Assembly (NCBI GenBank): GCA_024809215.1 | Contig: JANUBW010000005.1 | Location: forward strand, 62,001 to 126,000 | Direction of reading: 5' to 3' | DNA length: 64,000 nucleotides | Source: Niastella sp. OAS944 | GTDB taxonomy: Bacteria; Bacteroidota; Bacteroidia; Chitinophagales; Chitinophagaceae | Position numbers and translations under genes: made by a program | Part shown: piece after piece, positions 53,262 to 63,002 of the stretch | Numbering within the stretch: position 1 is the stretch's first letter | Layout of the letters: each line of letters begins with the position of its first letter | Notes under the pieces: generated by a model | Told to the model about the DNA's origin: nothing | Seen by the model: the letters and a program-made list of their open reading frames with translations, nothing else | Databases searched by the model: none

Positions 53262-54020
53262 ATGTGGGTACTGATCATTTTTATAGCCATCTGGTATTCT
53301 TCTCTTTTTTGTCAAACCTTTTTTCAACACAGGTATGCCGCCCACCAGGCATTTACCATGAACAAATTCTGGGAAAGGACTTTTTTTATTTTCACTTATA
53401 TAACACAGGGCTCGTCTTATTTAAGTCCCCGTGCGTATGCAATTATGCACCGGATGCACCATGCCTATACCGATACAGAAAAAGACCCACATTCCCCGGA
53501 ATATTCCCGCAATATGTTGCAAATGATGGTGCACACAAAGCAGATCTATAGCCGCATCTATAAAGGTGAATTGGAAGTAGAAGAGCAATTTACCCGTAAT
53601 TTGCCCGATTGGCCGGCTTTCGATAAATGGGCGCACTCTACCTTTTCCCGCATATGCTGGATGCTTGCATATATAGCAATATTTCTGTGGTTAAGCCCAT
53701 CTCTGTGGTGGTTGCTGTTGCTGCCTTTTGTATTTGTTATGGGGCCGCTTCATGGAGCCATCATCAACTGGTTTGCCCATAAATATGGGTATACCAATTT
53801 TAAATTAAAGAACACCTCGCAAAACCTGTTTTCGGTCGACTTTCTGATGCTGGGCGAATCCTACCATAATAATCATCACAAAAGTCCTACTGCTATTAAC
53901 TTTGGTAAACGCTGGCATGAAGTGGATCCCGTTTATCCTGTTATCAGGTTATTGGCCTCGCTGCGGATCATTACTTTACGAACAGACAAGCATAAAACAA
54001 AGGAAACACTCAGAAAATAA
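53262..54020 (+). CDS. membrane fatty acid/acyl-CoA desaturase
   Basis: The protein has 252 residues. It carries the three histidine boxes of delta-9-type desaturases: HRYAAH (residues 23-28), HRMHH (63-67) and HNNHH (about 204-208). Hydrophobic membrane segments lie before box one and between about 128 and 165. It is shorter than eukaryotic enzymes but normal for bacteria. It introduces a double bond into membrane fatty acids with a di-iron centre and oxygen. It is divergent from the TetR gene, which may regulate it. Confidence 0.92.
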   Translation: MWVLIIFIAIWYSSLFCQTFFQHRYAAHQAFTMNKFWERTFFIFTYITQGSSYLSPRAYAIMHRMHHAYTDTEKDPHSPEYSRNMLQMMVHTKQIYSRIYKGELEVEEQFTRNLPDWPAFDKWAHSTFSRICWMLAYIAIFLWLSPSLWWLLLLPFVFVMGPLHGAIINWFAHKYGYTNFKLKNTSQNLFSVDFLMLGESYHNNHHKSPTAINFGKRWHEVDPVYPVIRLLASLRIITLRTDKHKTKETLRK

Positions 54021-54024
54021 GTTT

Positions 54025-55170
54025 TTACTCTGCTGCGCCTACAATAGCAAAGCGGTGGGTTATAATATCGCCAATGACCTGTTTTCGAAAATATTCCTGT
54101 ACTGCTGGTGTAAATTCTCCCCCACTGGTTTTATAGAGATTTTCGACAATACCCGGTGGTAGCGGTGTTTTCCAGTTAATAGTTATAAATACAATTTTCT
54201 CAATATCCTGCCGACGGTATGTACGAAGATCAGCTAATGTATTGTTTGTTTTTTGTACGTCGTAAAAAGCAAAAGTAGTGGCCTCGCCCGCATTTGTAGC
54301 TTTAAAGTGGTTGCCATTATAAAATGATCTCAGTGGCAATTCCAGGTCGTTTAATAAAAAATAGAACGGCTTGTCGATATAGTGTGTGCGCCTGTCATCG
54401 AAAATGCATTTTATATACTTTACGGTATCGCCCTGAAAGCATTTTGGCTGCGGTATATATGGGATCAATGCAAGCCGGAACCCAACTTTGGCACTGCGAT
54501 CATTCGCATAGCCCGTTTTACGGTCTTTTGCAAGCTGGCATTCCCCGGCACCAACGCCCCAGCTCCCACCCCGAATATAATATCCGGTTTTTGACCCATC
54601 CTTACACCATTCGGCAACGTTGCCGCTCATATCATAGAGGCCTAATTCATTCGGTTTTTTGCTTCCCACTGGTTGCGTATGACCGGTAACTGCCACCTCC
54701 TCAATATTATCACTGCCCGCATATTTATAACCCTTACTCTTTTTTCCGCCCCGCGCTGCAAATTCCCATTGCGCCTGCGTTGGTAACTGGTAGTACTTAC
54801 CGGTAAGATCATTTAATTTCTGAATATAAACTTGAATTTCATTCCAGCTAACTTCTTCAACCGGACAGTTGCCACAACCCGCATGATGTGAGAAATTTGA
54901 GCTATCGCTCATTAGGGCCCGCCATTCGGCCCGGGTGACCTCGTATTTCCCGATATAATAATCGCTTACCGTTGCTATGTGGGTGCCTGTAGATACTCTA
55001 AATTCTTCGCGCGCTTCATCTTTTAGCAACCCCATCGTATACGTGCCTCCTTCAACAGGCACCACTTCCGGTTCCTTAAACTTACTTAATGCATCAGATT
55101 TGGCGGTTTGCGCCTGACAGGTATATGCACCATTTACAATCAAAAAGTAGGCTATGAAAGCGTTTTTCAT
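54025..55170 (-). CDS. SUMF1/formylglycine-generating-enzyme-like protein with C-terminal extension
   Basis: This 381-residue protein has a signal peptide (FIAYFLIVNGAYTCQAQ). Residues about 36-237 are an FGE-sulfatase domain: VPVEGGTYTMG, YYIGKYEVTRAEWRALM, LPTQAQWEFAARGG, GLYDMSGNVAEWCKDG, YYIRGGSWG and VGFRLAL. The copper-binding Cys pair of true formylglycine enzymes is not evident, so it may be a structural or GldJ/GldK-like member. The last 140 residues (CFQGDTVKYIKCIFDDRRTHYI onward) are an unknown domain. It is convergent with the desaturase gene, four bases apart. Confidence 0.83.
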   Translation of the reverse strand: MKNAFIAYFLIVNGAYTCQAQTAKSDALSKFKEPEVVPVEGGTYTMGLLKDEAREEFRVSTGTHIATVSDYYIGKYEVTRAEWRALMSDSSNFSHHAGCGNCPVEEVSWNEIQVYIQKLNDLTGKYYQLPTQAQWEFAARGGKKSKGYKYAGSDNIEEVAVTGHTQPVGSKKPNELGLYDMSGNVAEWCKDGSKTGYYIRGGSWGVGAGECQLAKDRKTGYANDRSAKVGFRLALIPYIPQPKCFQGDTVKYIKCIFDDRRTHYIDKPFYFLLNDLELPLRSFYNGNHFKATNAGEATTFAFYDVQKTNNTLADLRTYRRQDIEKIVFITINWKTPLPPGIVENLYKTSGGEFTPAVQEYFRKQVIGDIITHRFAIVGAAE

Positions 55171-55220
55171 GTTTCGATTTGCATATTGATGCCAGAAAGT
55201 AGTTAATTACATAACACAAA

Positions 55221-55263
55221 CAAAAAAAATGGCCCTCATACCCCTGCGGGATAAAAGGGCCAT
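55221..55263 (-). terminator. terminator of the T9SS cargo gene
   Basis: Read on the minus strand, ATGGCCCT and AGGGCCAT pair around a 19-base loop with an inner CCC/GGG helix, followed by eight Ts. Confidence 0.8.
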
Positions 55264-55290
55264 ATCTAACCACAAAAAAACGAAACGTAT

Positions 55291-56766
55291 TTACTTTATT
55301 ACTATCTTATATACCTGCTTTTCATTGTTCAACCTGGTTGTGATCACCAGCATGTACACGCCGGCCTTAATACCATCGATCAATAGCTTATCGCTGTGGT
55401 AGTTCTTCCAGGTCCTTACTATTCTACCGCTTAAGTCCATAACTGAAATATCATGGGTGGCGCTGTTTCCGAATAACACGTTCATATTACCCGATGTGCC
55501 GGGGTTGGGATAGATCGACACCCGGGCCGATTCTTCCATACCTCGCACACCAGCCGAAGCGCTGATCGTTGATGTGTTGTCTTTATCTTTTTGTACTAAG
55601 CGATACCAGGTAAAGCCGGCAGCGGTGTTTGTTTCATTATACTGGTAGGAAATTGGGGTATTGCTGGTGCCATCGAAGGCTTTGCTGGCCACATATCCGC
55701 TGTTTTGCCATACCCCGTCGCCCGTGCTGCGTTGAATTTTAAAACCAATATTATTGCTTTCTGCTGCAGTGGTCCATTGCAGATTTACGGTTGACCCGCT
55801 ACGCTCTGCATTAAATTTAATCAGCGAAACTGGTAAATTAGACCCAACAGGCCAGTTTACGGTTACCGTGGCGTCGTTATACATATTATCCGCCAGGGTG
55901 GTGAAATCATTATCTGGTCCGTCATCCATTAAACGGTAAGTGAAGGTTAACTGTGTAACCGCAGTTGAATTCCGCCAAACAGCAACGCTGCCATCGTTAT
56001 TTACCACTACACTGCCATTTACCGGTGGTGTTAACAACGACCATTGTAAATCACTATAATCGTCATTGGCGTCATTATCGATCCCTGTTGCATCAACAGC
56101 ATACCCGGTTGGTACAGGAGGAAAGGAATTGTTTGAGCCGTATAATATACCATTAAAAGACAGCTCATTTATATCGCCCCTGTTAATGACATCATTGAGT
56201 GCAACAGGCGCACAATTCGTTCCGCCACATATGAGCCCAACTCCGCTTATGCATAAATTATCAAATATATACTTGAAGCCGCCTTGTATACAGTCGGCAT
56301 GAAATGATATAAATACCTTGAAATCTGAGGCCGCTACTATAGCCGGAAAGGTAAATGTAAAACAGGTGGTGCCTCCGTTTTTAGGCAATATATAATTATC
56401 CTGCCTTGCATAGATGTTTTCCGCCAGTTCAGCGTCTCTTGAATCTTTTACGGTTGACTTCACAAATAAAATGTCGGCATAGGTAGTACATGGAAATGGT
56501 TCCTTATTAGTACCCTGCCCATAGGCATCGGTAGCCCATATATCGAAACATACTTTCATCTTGTCCGATGTTTTGTATACCGGCGGCGTTCCAATATTGG
56601 CCGGGTTAAAGCCACCTACTCCCGGAGTAAGAATAATGCCATTGGTAAATTGAGCACCCTGCGCTATTACCCAGCCTAATGGAGCCGGAATAAAACCTTC
56701 TTCGATCTGTGCATGTAATAACAATACAGTGGTTGCAAAAAGGGTAAGTAGTAGTAACCTTTTCAT
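55291..56766 (-). CDS. secreted protein with T9SS type A sorting domain
   Basis: The protein has 491 residues and a signal peptide (RLLLLTLFATTVLLLHAQ). The N-terminal 185 residues are an unknown Cys-containing beta domain. A cadherin/Ig-like region follows (APVALNDVINRG ... VTVNWPVGSNLPVSLIKFNAERSGSTVNLQWTTAAESNNIGFKIQRS). The end is a Por-type sorting signal, VSIYPNPGTSG ... ISVMDLSGRIVRTW ... GVYMLVI ... KIVIK (about 415-491). T9SS cargo is exported and usually fixed to the cell surface. It is monocistronic; the target is unknown. Confidence 0.9.
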   Translation of the reverse strand: MKRLLLLTLFATTVLLLHAQIEEGFIPAPLGWVIAQGAQFTNGIILTPGVGGFNPANIGTPPVYKTSDKMKVCFDIWATDAYGQGTNKEPFPCTTYADILFVKSTVKDSRDAELAENIYARQDNYILPKNGGTTCFTFTFPAIVAASDFKVFISFHADCIQGGFKYIFDNLCISGVGLICGGTNCAPVALNDVINRGDINELSFNGILYGSNNSFPPVPTGYAVDATGIDNDANDDYSDLQWSLLTPPVNGSVVVNNDGSVAVWRNSTAVTQLTFTYRLMDDGPDNDFTTLADNMYNDATVTVNWPVGSNLPVSLIKFNAERSGSTVNLQWTTAAESNNIGFKIQRSTGDGVWQNSGYVASKAFDGTSNTPISYQYNETNTAAGFTWYRLVQKDKDNTSTISASAGVRGMEESARVSIYPNPGTSGNMNVLFGNSATHDISVMDLSGRIVRTWKNYHSDKLLIDGIKAGVYMLVITTRLNNEKQVYKIVIK

Positions 56767-57010
56767 AAAATGCTTTTTGTGTTTAAGAAATGTTTGGGGG
56801 TCGTGCTTTCAGGAGAATATTGGGCGGGTTGTTAAATTAAATGTCTTGGGATGGACGTGTGATTAACTGAAGGCTTTGGTGGAAACAAAGGAAGAATTGG
56901 ATACGGAGAGCTCTAATAAAAATAACACTTGTCATTCAAAAATGCAACAGGCAAAATATTTAATGACCTGAAACAAGTTCATAATAATCTGTGAACAATG
57001 TTGCTGCTCC

Positions 57011-57046
57011 AATAAATAAAAAACCCCCGGGTGATGATCCCGGGGG
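57011..57046 (-). terminator. terminator of the RND efflux operon
   Basis: On the minus strand, CCCCCGGG and CCCGGGGG pair across a seven-base loop and run into TTTTTTATTT. It follows the tolC-like gene. The rest of the 306-base gap 56767-57072 shows nothing clear. Confidence 0.88.
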
Positions 57047-57072
57047 CGCTCGCTCACTTTTTAACTGTACAT

Positions 57073-58419
57073 CTACTTGATGATGAAACCTTCGTTACCA
57101 CTTGTTCGCGCTAACTCTATTGCTGCGCTTCTGTAATCAAACACTGCTTCCAGATAATTTAATTGAGCGGCTGTTAATGCCAGTTCTGCATCGGTTAAAT
57201 CGAGCCTCGAGGTTACCCCTTTGGCATAACGGTATTGTACAATATCGTATCCCTGCAACGCTGTTTCTTTTACGTTTAACTGCGTTTGCATACGGTCGTA
57301 AGTTTGCTTTAAATTGGCGATTACCTGTTTAACTGTTGTCTTCAACGCCTGTTGCGCTTCTGTGAGGCGGATACCCGATTGATTGCGCGCCATTTCGGCC
57401 TGGCGGACCTTTGCCTGATTGCTAAAACCCGTGAACAGGGGCAATACCACCTGCGCGCCTGCAAATGAGGTGGAAGGCCAGTTGGCATTTGCAAAATCAA
57501 ACTTACTGGCCTGTGTTTGCAGCTGGTATTGGGCTACAGCCGACACTACCGGCAACCGTGCGGCCCTGGCCAGCGAAGCTTGTTGTTCGCTTACCTGTTG
57601 TTGTAATGCCAATGCCTGCAGATCGGGCCGTTGATGAAGGGCCTGCTCGTACAATTCATTTTCTGGAGGAATGGCAATGGGTGCATTTACCACCAGTGAA
57701 TCGGTAAGGGTGATTTGGGTAAGCGAATCCATTCCCATCAGCGTTATCAATTGTTGTTTGCCTACCTCAATAGCGAAATTGAGTTTAAGCATATCGGGTT
57801 TCAGGTTCTCTACTGCCGTGTATGCCCGCAGCGTATCAACACGTAGTCCCCTGCCCTGTGCCAGCAACGACCTGGCATCGGCCAGCGCTTTTTCATTTCT
57901 CAACAGGCTTTCCTGTTGCAGCTTTAACCGTTCGGCCAACACCAGTATACCCAGGTAGGTTTGTTGCACATCGGCTGCTACATCGATAGCTGATTGCCGG
58001 TACAGTTCGCGCGATACCTGTTCCCGTAATTGCGCCGCCTTGCGGGTAGGTGCAGCAACCGGATTGTAAAGCGGATAGCTGGCGCTTATAGCACCTGAAA
58101 ACTGGTCACGGCCACCAAATCGGTCATAGGGAATTTTACTGCTGTTGCCGTTTGCGCCAAAACCGAAGAATGCAGGCAAGGCAAAATAATGCGTGTACTG
58201 CGCGCCCAGTTGGGCTGCAGGCAGCGAAAGACTTTTTGCTACCCGTACCTGCTCACCTGCAATGGAAATATCCAATGCACTGGCTTTTAGTGTTCGGTTA
58301 TACTGTTTTGCCAATAGCACGGCATCCTGCAAACCAAGACTTCTTTCCTGTTGTGCACTGCCCGTAAACGGGGCTATCATCGCCAACAGCAGAATATAAT
58401 AACTTAATCGTGCGTTCAT
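57073..58419 (-). CDS. TolC-family outer membrane efflux protein
   Basis: The 448-residue protein has a signal peptide (YYILLLAMIAPFTGSAQ) and two outer-membrane efflux repeats of about 190 residues each. Helical pairs such as LKLQQESLLRNEKALADARSLLAQGRGLRVDTL and the end motif VTSRLDLTDAELALTAAQLNYLEAVFDYRSAAIELART are usual for the family. Trimers form a channel-tunnel that connects the RND pump to the outside. It is the last gene of the operon arsR - adaptor - pump - tolC-like, 154 bases after the pump gene, with heptamer repeats in that gap. Confidence 0.93.
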   Translation of the reverse strand: MNARLSYYILLLAMIAPFTGSAQQERSLGLQDAVLLAKQYNRTLKASALDISIAGEQVRVAKSLSLPAAQLGAQYTHYFALPAFFGFGANGNSSKIPYDRFGGRDQFSGAISASYPLYNPVAAPTRKAAQLREQVSRELYRQSAIDVAADVQQTYLGILVLAERLKLQQESLLRNEKALADARSLLAQGRGLRVDTLRAYTAVENLKPDMLKLNFAIEVGKQQLITLMGMDSLTQITLTDSLVVNAPIAIPPENELYEQALHQRPDLQALALQQQVSEQQASLARAARLPVVSAVAQYQLQTQASKFDFANANWPSTSFAGAQVVLPLFTGFSNQAKVRQAEMARNQSGIRLTEAQQALKTTVKQVIANLKQTYDRMQTQLNVKETALQGYDIVQYRYAKGVTSRLDLTDAELALTAAQLNYLEAVFDYRSAAIELARTSGNEGFIIK

Positions 58420-58447
58420 GATAATACTGTATTGTGTTGAAGAAATT

Positions 58448-58646
58448 CAATAGGCAATAGACAATGGGCAATTGGCGAAGCCCGTTTATAGTCGGGAATT
58501 CCACATTATTACAGCCTTGCCAATTGTCTATTGCATATTGCCAATTGGTTCGCAAAGGCTGCCGATATTCGAACTACCCTATAATTGGCGAGCTTATTTG
58601 CTTATTATCTATTGCCAATTGTCTATTGCTTGTTGCCAATTGATTT
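58448..58646. repeat. heptanucleotide inverted-arm repeat between pump and tolC-like genes
   Basis: The left arm 58448-58475 reads CAATAGG CAATAGA, then CAATGGG CAATTGG, in exact seven-base register. Two inverted right arms follow, 58515-58548 and about 58585-58646, made of ATTGCCA, ATTGTCT and ATTGCTT heptamers. The second right arm lies within the coding sequence of the RND pump and encodes its last residues (QLATSNRQLAIDNKQ). Confidence 0.72.
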
Positions 58647-61600
58647 TTCCGGCTAAAAAAGCTGTACACCGCAGGGATCACAAAAAGGGTAAGGATTCCG
58701 GCAAATACCAGTCCGCCTACTACTACAATGCCCAATGATGCGCGGCTGCCAGATGAGTTGCCCAAACTAAGTGCAATGGGCAGCGCGCCGAAGATCATAG
58801 CCAATGTGGTCATTAATATAGGTCTGAAGCGCGAAGCGGCTGCCGATATAACAGCATCACGTACACTCAGTCCTTCTTTCTTGCGGTGGTTGGCAAATTC
58901 CACGATCAGGATCCCATTCTTAGTGATCAAACCGATCAGCATGATCATACCTATCTGACTGAAAATATTGATAGAACTATCACTTACCCACAAGCTAATA
59001 AGGGCGCCGGTTACAGCCATTGGCACGGTAAGCAGGATGATAAACGGATCGATCAAACTTTCAAATTGCGCCGCCAGTACCAAATAGATAAGGATAATGG
59101 CAAAGATGAATGCAAACACAAGGCTCGAACTGCTTTCCTTATAATCGCGGCTTTGTCCGGCCAGTGCCGTAGTGAAACCTGCTGGTAATGTTTCTTTGGC
59201 AATACGGTCCATTTCGTCAAGCGCTTCGCCCATGCTCACACCTGCCGATGGTGTTGCCTGTATGGTTACACTATAACTTTGATTATAGCGGTAAATTGCG
59301 GGCGGACTAATTCCTTCATGCAACGATACCAGGTTATCTAACGGCACCATTTGGTTGTTGGATGATTTCAGGAAAATAGAACGAAGGTTTTCGGGAGTAG
59401 AACGTTCTGATCTTTCCAATTGCCCAATCACTTCGTATTGACGGTCGTTATAGATAAAGTATCCGTAACGGCGTCCGCTCAACGCCAGTTGCAGGGAGCG
59501 ACCAATTTCCTGTGTAGAGATGCCTAACTGTGCCGCCCGGTGGCGATCGATTGAAATACTGATCTCGGGCCGGTTCACTTTAAAATCAGGATTTACAAAA
59601 CTCAGCTTTTTGCTTCCATAAACAGCACCGGTGAGCTTCGGCATTACTTCGATCAATTGTTTCAGATCGGGCGCCTGCACTACATATTCAATGGGCTGAC
59701 TGGATGCAAAACCGCCAATTGTGGGGATCTGTATAGGGATCACGATCACATTGCGGAACCGGTTGCTGGCAGCCACCAGTTTCTCATACACCTGTTGCTG
59801 CGTCATACCGCTTTTTCGTTTAGCGGGGTCTTCCAGAAACACCCACTGAAAGCCACTGTTCGCTGGTTGCACCAGTGAGCCTACACCCGCAGCTACTGCA
59901 GCATACGTAACGTTATTATTTAGATCGGGAATAGAATCTGCTACATAATTGCTGATCTCTTTCATGGATGCTTCCATGCTTTCGAAGGAGGTGCCTTCGG
60001 GTGCGATCACTGCCAGCCCTACCAGCGAGCGGTCTTCAAGCGGAGCCAGTTCTGAAGGCAGTTTGGGCGCCAGCCACCAGGCAATACCAAATGAAAGAAT
60101 AAGTAATGCAAAGCCCAACCAGCGATATCGCATAAAGCCTTTCAGCAGGCTTTCGTAACCGTTATTCAGTTTTACAAAGAAAGGTTCTGTTTTACGGTAC
60201 AGCCAGTTGTGATGGGCACCTGCTTTCAGCAGGTAAGCACTCATCATGGGCGACAAGGTAAGGGCCACAAATGCAGAGATCAATACAGAGCCGGCTACCA
60301 CTACCACAAACTCCTTAAACAGCTTACCGGTAATACCACCAAGGAACATAATGGGCAGGAACACTGCTGCCAGTGTGATGGTTGTGGATATAACGGCAAA
60401 GTATATTTCGCTAGACCCTTTACGGGCTGCTTCCAGCGGGGTCATACCTTCTTCTACCTTCGAATAAATGTTCTCCAGTACCACAATGGCATCATCAACC
60501 ACCAATCCAATAGCCAGTACCAGCCCCAACAGGGTAAGCACGTTGATGGAGTAATTCATTATGTACATTATAAAGAAGGCCGATACTATAGACACCGGAA
60601 TTGCTACCAGCGGTATCAGCGTACTACGCCAGTCGCGCAGGAAAATGAAAATGATAATGGTCACCAGTCCAAATGCGAGGATCAAAGTTTCTTCCACTTC
60701 CGAAAGTGAGTTCTTTACCGGAACGGTGAAGTCTTTACCCAACCTGATGTTATATTCCTTTGGCGCTGTTTTGATGATCTCTTCAAACCTTTTATTAAAT
60801 TCATCAACAATAGCGAGTGAATTGGCGCCGCGTTGTGGCTGCACCCCGGTTCCCACCCCATAGCGGGCGGTTTTCCCTTCTGCAACGATCATGGCTGTAC
60901 GTTCGTTCTGCGAGCTCATGATGGCCTGGCCCACATCCCTGAAGCGAACAACGGCGCCGTTCTTTTCGCTGATGATCATGTTATTGAAATCTTCTTCTGT
61001 TACCAGGCGGCCCAATGTGCGAAGGGTCATCTCTGTTTCCTGTCCTTCAATACGTCCGCTGGGCAGGTCAACATTCTCGCGTTGTAATGCAGCCTGTATA
61101 TCGGCTGGGGAAAGTCCGTAAGAAGAAAGTTTTACAGGGTCCATGCGCAACCGCATGGCGCGTTTGCGGCCTGCATACGATTCAACCAGCCGCACACCGG
61201 GTATAGATTGTAACCGCTCTTTTATACTGATGTTCACGAAGTCGGTAATATCTTCCAGACTTTTAGTATCGCTTTGTACGGTAAGAAACACCAGGAACTC
61301 TGGCGGCCCCGATTTTTCAACGATGGTGGGCTCAATATCTACAGGTAATTGCTGGCGCGATTTGGAAACCTTATCACGCACATCATTAGCTGCGGCTTCC
61401 AGGTCGGCATTCATATTAAATTCCACCGTAATGATGCTCACCTGCTCGCGGCTTACCGATGAAAGTGCCCGAATGCCGTTTGCTTCTGCAATGGCTTCCT
61501 CCAATGGTTTGGTTACCTGCGAGGCAATAATATCGGCACTTGCACCGGGATAAACGGTTGTTACGGTCACTATGGGCGAATCTGTTACCGGATACTCACG

Positions 61601-61705
61601 GGTACCCAGAAACGTATAGCCCACTATGCCAAATAAGATCAATAGAACTGACATCACCCCCGCCAGTACCGGCCTGGAGATGCTCATTTGTGAAATGGCG
61701 CTCAT
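58574..61705 (-). CDS. RND multidrug efflux pump (AcrB/MexB-like, HAE1 type)
   Basis: The 1043-residue protein has 12 membrane helices and two large periplasmic loops. The start (ISRPVLAGVMSVLLILFGIVGYTFLGTREYP), the proton-relay segment AIGLVVDDAIVVLENIY near residue 405, and the second-half motif GLITKNGILIVEFAN are classical for the family. It extrudes drugs, bile acids or dyes using the proton gradient. The last 20-25 residues are encoded by heptamer repeat DNA and are unlikely to be ancestral. It lies 211 bases after the adaptor gene. Confidence 0.95.
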   Translation of the reverse strand: MSAISQMSISRPVLAGVMSVLLILFGIVGYTFLGTREYPVTDSPIVTVTTVYPGASADIIASQVTKPLEEAIAEANGIRALSSVSREQVSIITVEFNMNADLEAAANDVRDKVSKSRQQLPVDIEPTIVEKSGPPEFLVFLTVQSDTKSLEDITDFVNISIKERLQSIPGVRLVESYAGRKRAMRLRMDPVKLSSYGLSPADIQAALQRENVDLPSGRIEGQETEMTLRTLGRLVTEEDFNNMIISEKNGAVVRFRDVGQAIMSSQNERTAMIVAEGKTARYGVGTGVQPQRGANSLAIVDEFNKRFEEIIKTAPKEYNIRLGKDFTVPVKNSLSEVEETLILAFGLVTIIIFIFLRDWRSTLIPLVAIPVSIVSAFFIMYIMNYSINVLTLLGLVLAIGLVVDDAIVVLENIYSKVEEGMTPLEAARKGSSEIYFAVISTTITLAAVFLPIMFLGGITGKLFKEFVVVVAGSVLISAFVALTLSPMMSAYLLKAGAHHNWLYRKTEPFFVKLNNGYESLLKGFMRYRWLGFALLILSFGIAWWLAPKLPSELAPLEDRSLVGLAVIAPEGTSFESMEASMKEISNYVADSIPDLNNNVTYAAVAAGVGSLVQPANSGFQWVFLEDPAKRKSGMTQQQVYEKLVAASNRFRNVIVIPIQIPTIGGFASSQPIEYVVQAPDLKQLIEVMPKLTGAVYGSKKLSFVNPDFKVNRPEISISIDRHRAAQLGISTQEIGRSLQLALSGRRYGYFIYNDRQYEVIGQLERSERSTPENLRSIFLKSSNNQMVPLDNLVSLHEGISPPAIYRYNQSYSVTIQATPSAGVSMGEALDEMDRIAKETLPAGFTTALAGQSRDYKESSSSLVFAFIFAIILIYLVLAAQFESLIDPFIILLTVPMAVTGALISLWVSDSSINIFSQIGMIMLIGLITKNGILIVEFANHRKKEGLSVRDAVISAAASRFRPILMTTLAMIFGALPIALSLGNSSGSRASLGIVVVGGLVFAGILTLFVIPAVYSFFSRKNQLATSNRQLAIDNKQISSPIIG

Positions 61706-61773
61706 ATAATTATTTGAGAATGATAAATAGAAGAGGTAAGGATCAGGATAAGGTTTAAGGCTGCATGGTCAAA

Positions 61774-61908
61774 TGGTGAATCGTGAAACGTGAAACGGCA
61801 AACGTGAAAAAGCTCGCGAATTTTTCGGGATAATTACTGCCCGATTGCCGACTTAGTAGCGAACCCCGGGTATAGGACTTTCACGTTTCACGTCTCACGT
61901 TTTACGAT
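61774..61908. repeat. heptanucleotide inverted-arm repeat between adaptor and pump genes
   Basis: The left arm 61774-61811 consists of TGAATCG, TGAAACG, TGAAACG, GCAAACG and TGAAAAA heptamers. The right arm 61878-61908 consists of TTTCACG, TTTCACG, TCTCACG and TTTTACG in inverted orientation. The pair could fold into a large imperfect hairpin. A 28-base run of the left arm is identical to part of the fecR-like gene at 36730-36757. Confidence 0.75.
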
Positions 61909-61916
61909 AGCTGCTC

Positions 61917-62984
61917 TTACTTAAGATTCACCACCCTAACATCTGCGCCGGGTGACAAACGCAACTGGTTACTGACAATAATGGTATCGCCCGCCTGAAT
62001 TCCTTTCGTTATCTGAACACGCTCTGCATCGCGCTGCCCAACTGTTACCGCTGTTATTTGCGCTTTACCATTCTTCAGCAGAAATACAGAATATCCCTGT
62101 GAGGAAGGCATAAGGCTTTGACTGGGTATTTGCAGGGCATCGTTGGATGTATGCAGGGCAATGGCCAGGTGTGCGCTTTGTCCGGCCACCAGTTTACTTT
62201 TTGGGTTAGCGGCAATCGCTCTTACCAACAGGGTGCGGGTGTCATGATCAACAAAGGATTCTTTGGAGATCACGGTGGCATTGTATTGGGTACTGTCGCC
62301 TTCAACAGTGAACAACTGCCGGCTGCCGGCATTTACCAGGCTGGCGTATTTCTCCGGAATAGAGAACTCTACTTTTATTTGTGCATCATCCACGATCGTT
62401 GTAAGCGGTACATTGGGTGAAACCAGTGCGCCGGGATAAGTGCGAATGATGCCGATCTTCCCGGAGAAAGGAGCCCTGATGCGTGTTTTGTCGATAGTGG
62501 TTTCCAGTTGCCTGATCTCCGCTTTTAGAACAGCCAGATTGGTAGCAGCCTGGTCATAGTCCTGCTGTGATGCGGCATCATGTGCAATCAGGTCTTTCAT
62601 CCGGGCCTCATTGAGTGCGGCCAGTTTTTCCTGTTGACGAAGCCGCTCCATTTGGGCCTGCAGGTCGGCATCATCCAGTTGAAAAAGCAGGGCGCCCCTT
62701 GCAACGCTATGGCCTTCTTTCACGGGTACGCCTACAACTTTTTTGGTCAACTCGCTGGCGATGGATACTTCCTGGTTGGCAGCCAGTGTACCAGCGATCT
62801 CGATCATTTGTTGAACTGCCCCCGGCGCCACTATATGAACATCGGCAGGAATGCCCGGCGCGGCCGCAATAGCTGCAGTGGTGGCCGGCTCGCTCTGGTT
62901 AGCCCGGCTGGTACAGGCATCAAGAAATACTATAATGGATAATGATACTACGAGCGAAAGACTGGTCGGTAATAAACGGTTCAT
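61917..62984 (-). CDS. RND efflux periplasmic adaptor (membrane fusion) lipoprotein
   Basis: The frame is open from 63083, but ATG 62984 gives a normal lipoprotein signal (LSLVVSLSIIVFLDACTSR, lipobox LDAC) and leaves the operator dyads outside the gene. About 355 residues. Domains in order: barrel-sandwich half (VHIVAPGAVQQMIEIAGTLAANQEVSIASE), helical hairpin (QMERLRQQEKLAALNEARMKDLIAHDAASQQDYDQAATNLAVLKAEIRQLE), RIRAPFSGKIG, beta-barrel and membrane-proximal domain. It joins pump and TolC-like channel. Confidence 0.93.
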   Translation of the reverse strand: MNRLLPTSLSLVVSLSIIVFLDACTSRANQSEPATTAAIAAAPGIPADVHIVAPGAVQQMIEIAGTLAANQEVSIASELTKKVVGVPVKEGHSVARGALLFQLDDADLQAQMERLRQQEKLAALNEARMKDLIAHDAASQQDYDQAATNLAVLKAEIRQLETTIDKTRIRAPFSGKIGIIRTYPGALVSPNVPLTTIVDDAQIKVEFSIPEKYASLVNAGSRQLFTVEGDSTQYNATVISKESFVDHDTRTLLVRAIAANPKSKLVAGQSAHLAIALHTSNDALQIPSQSLMPSSQGYSVFLLKNGKAQITAVTVGQRDAERVQITKGIQAGDTIIVSNQLRLSPGADVRVVNLK

Positions 62985-63002
62985 TGTGCTGAAATTTAAT
63001 TG

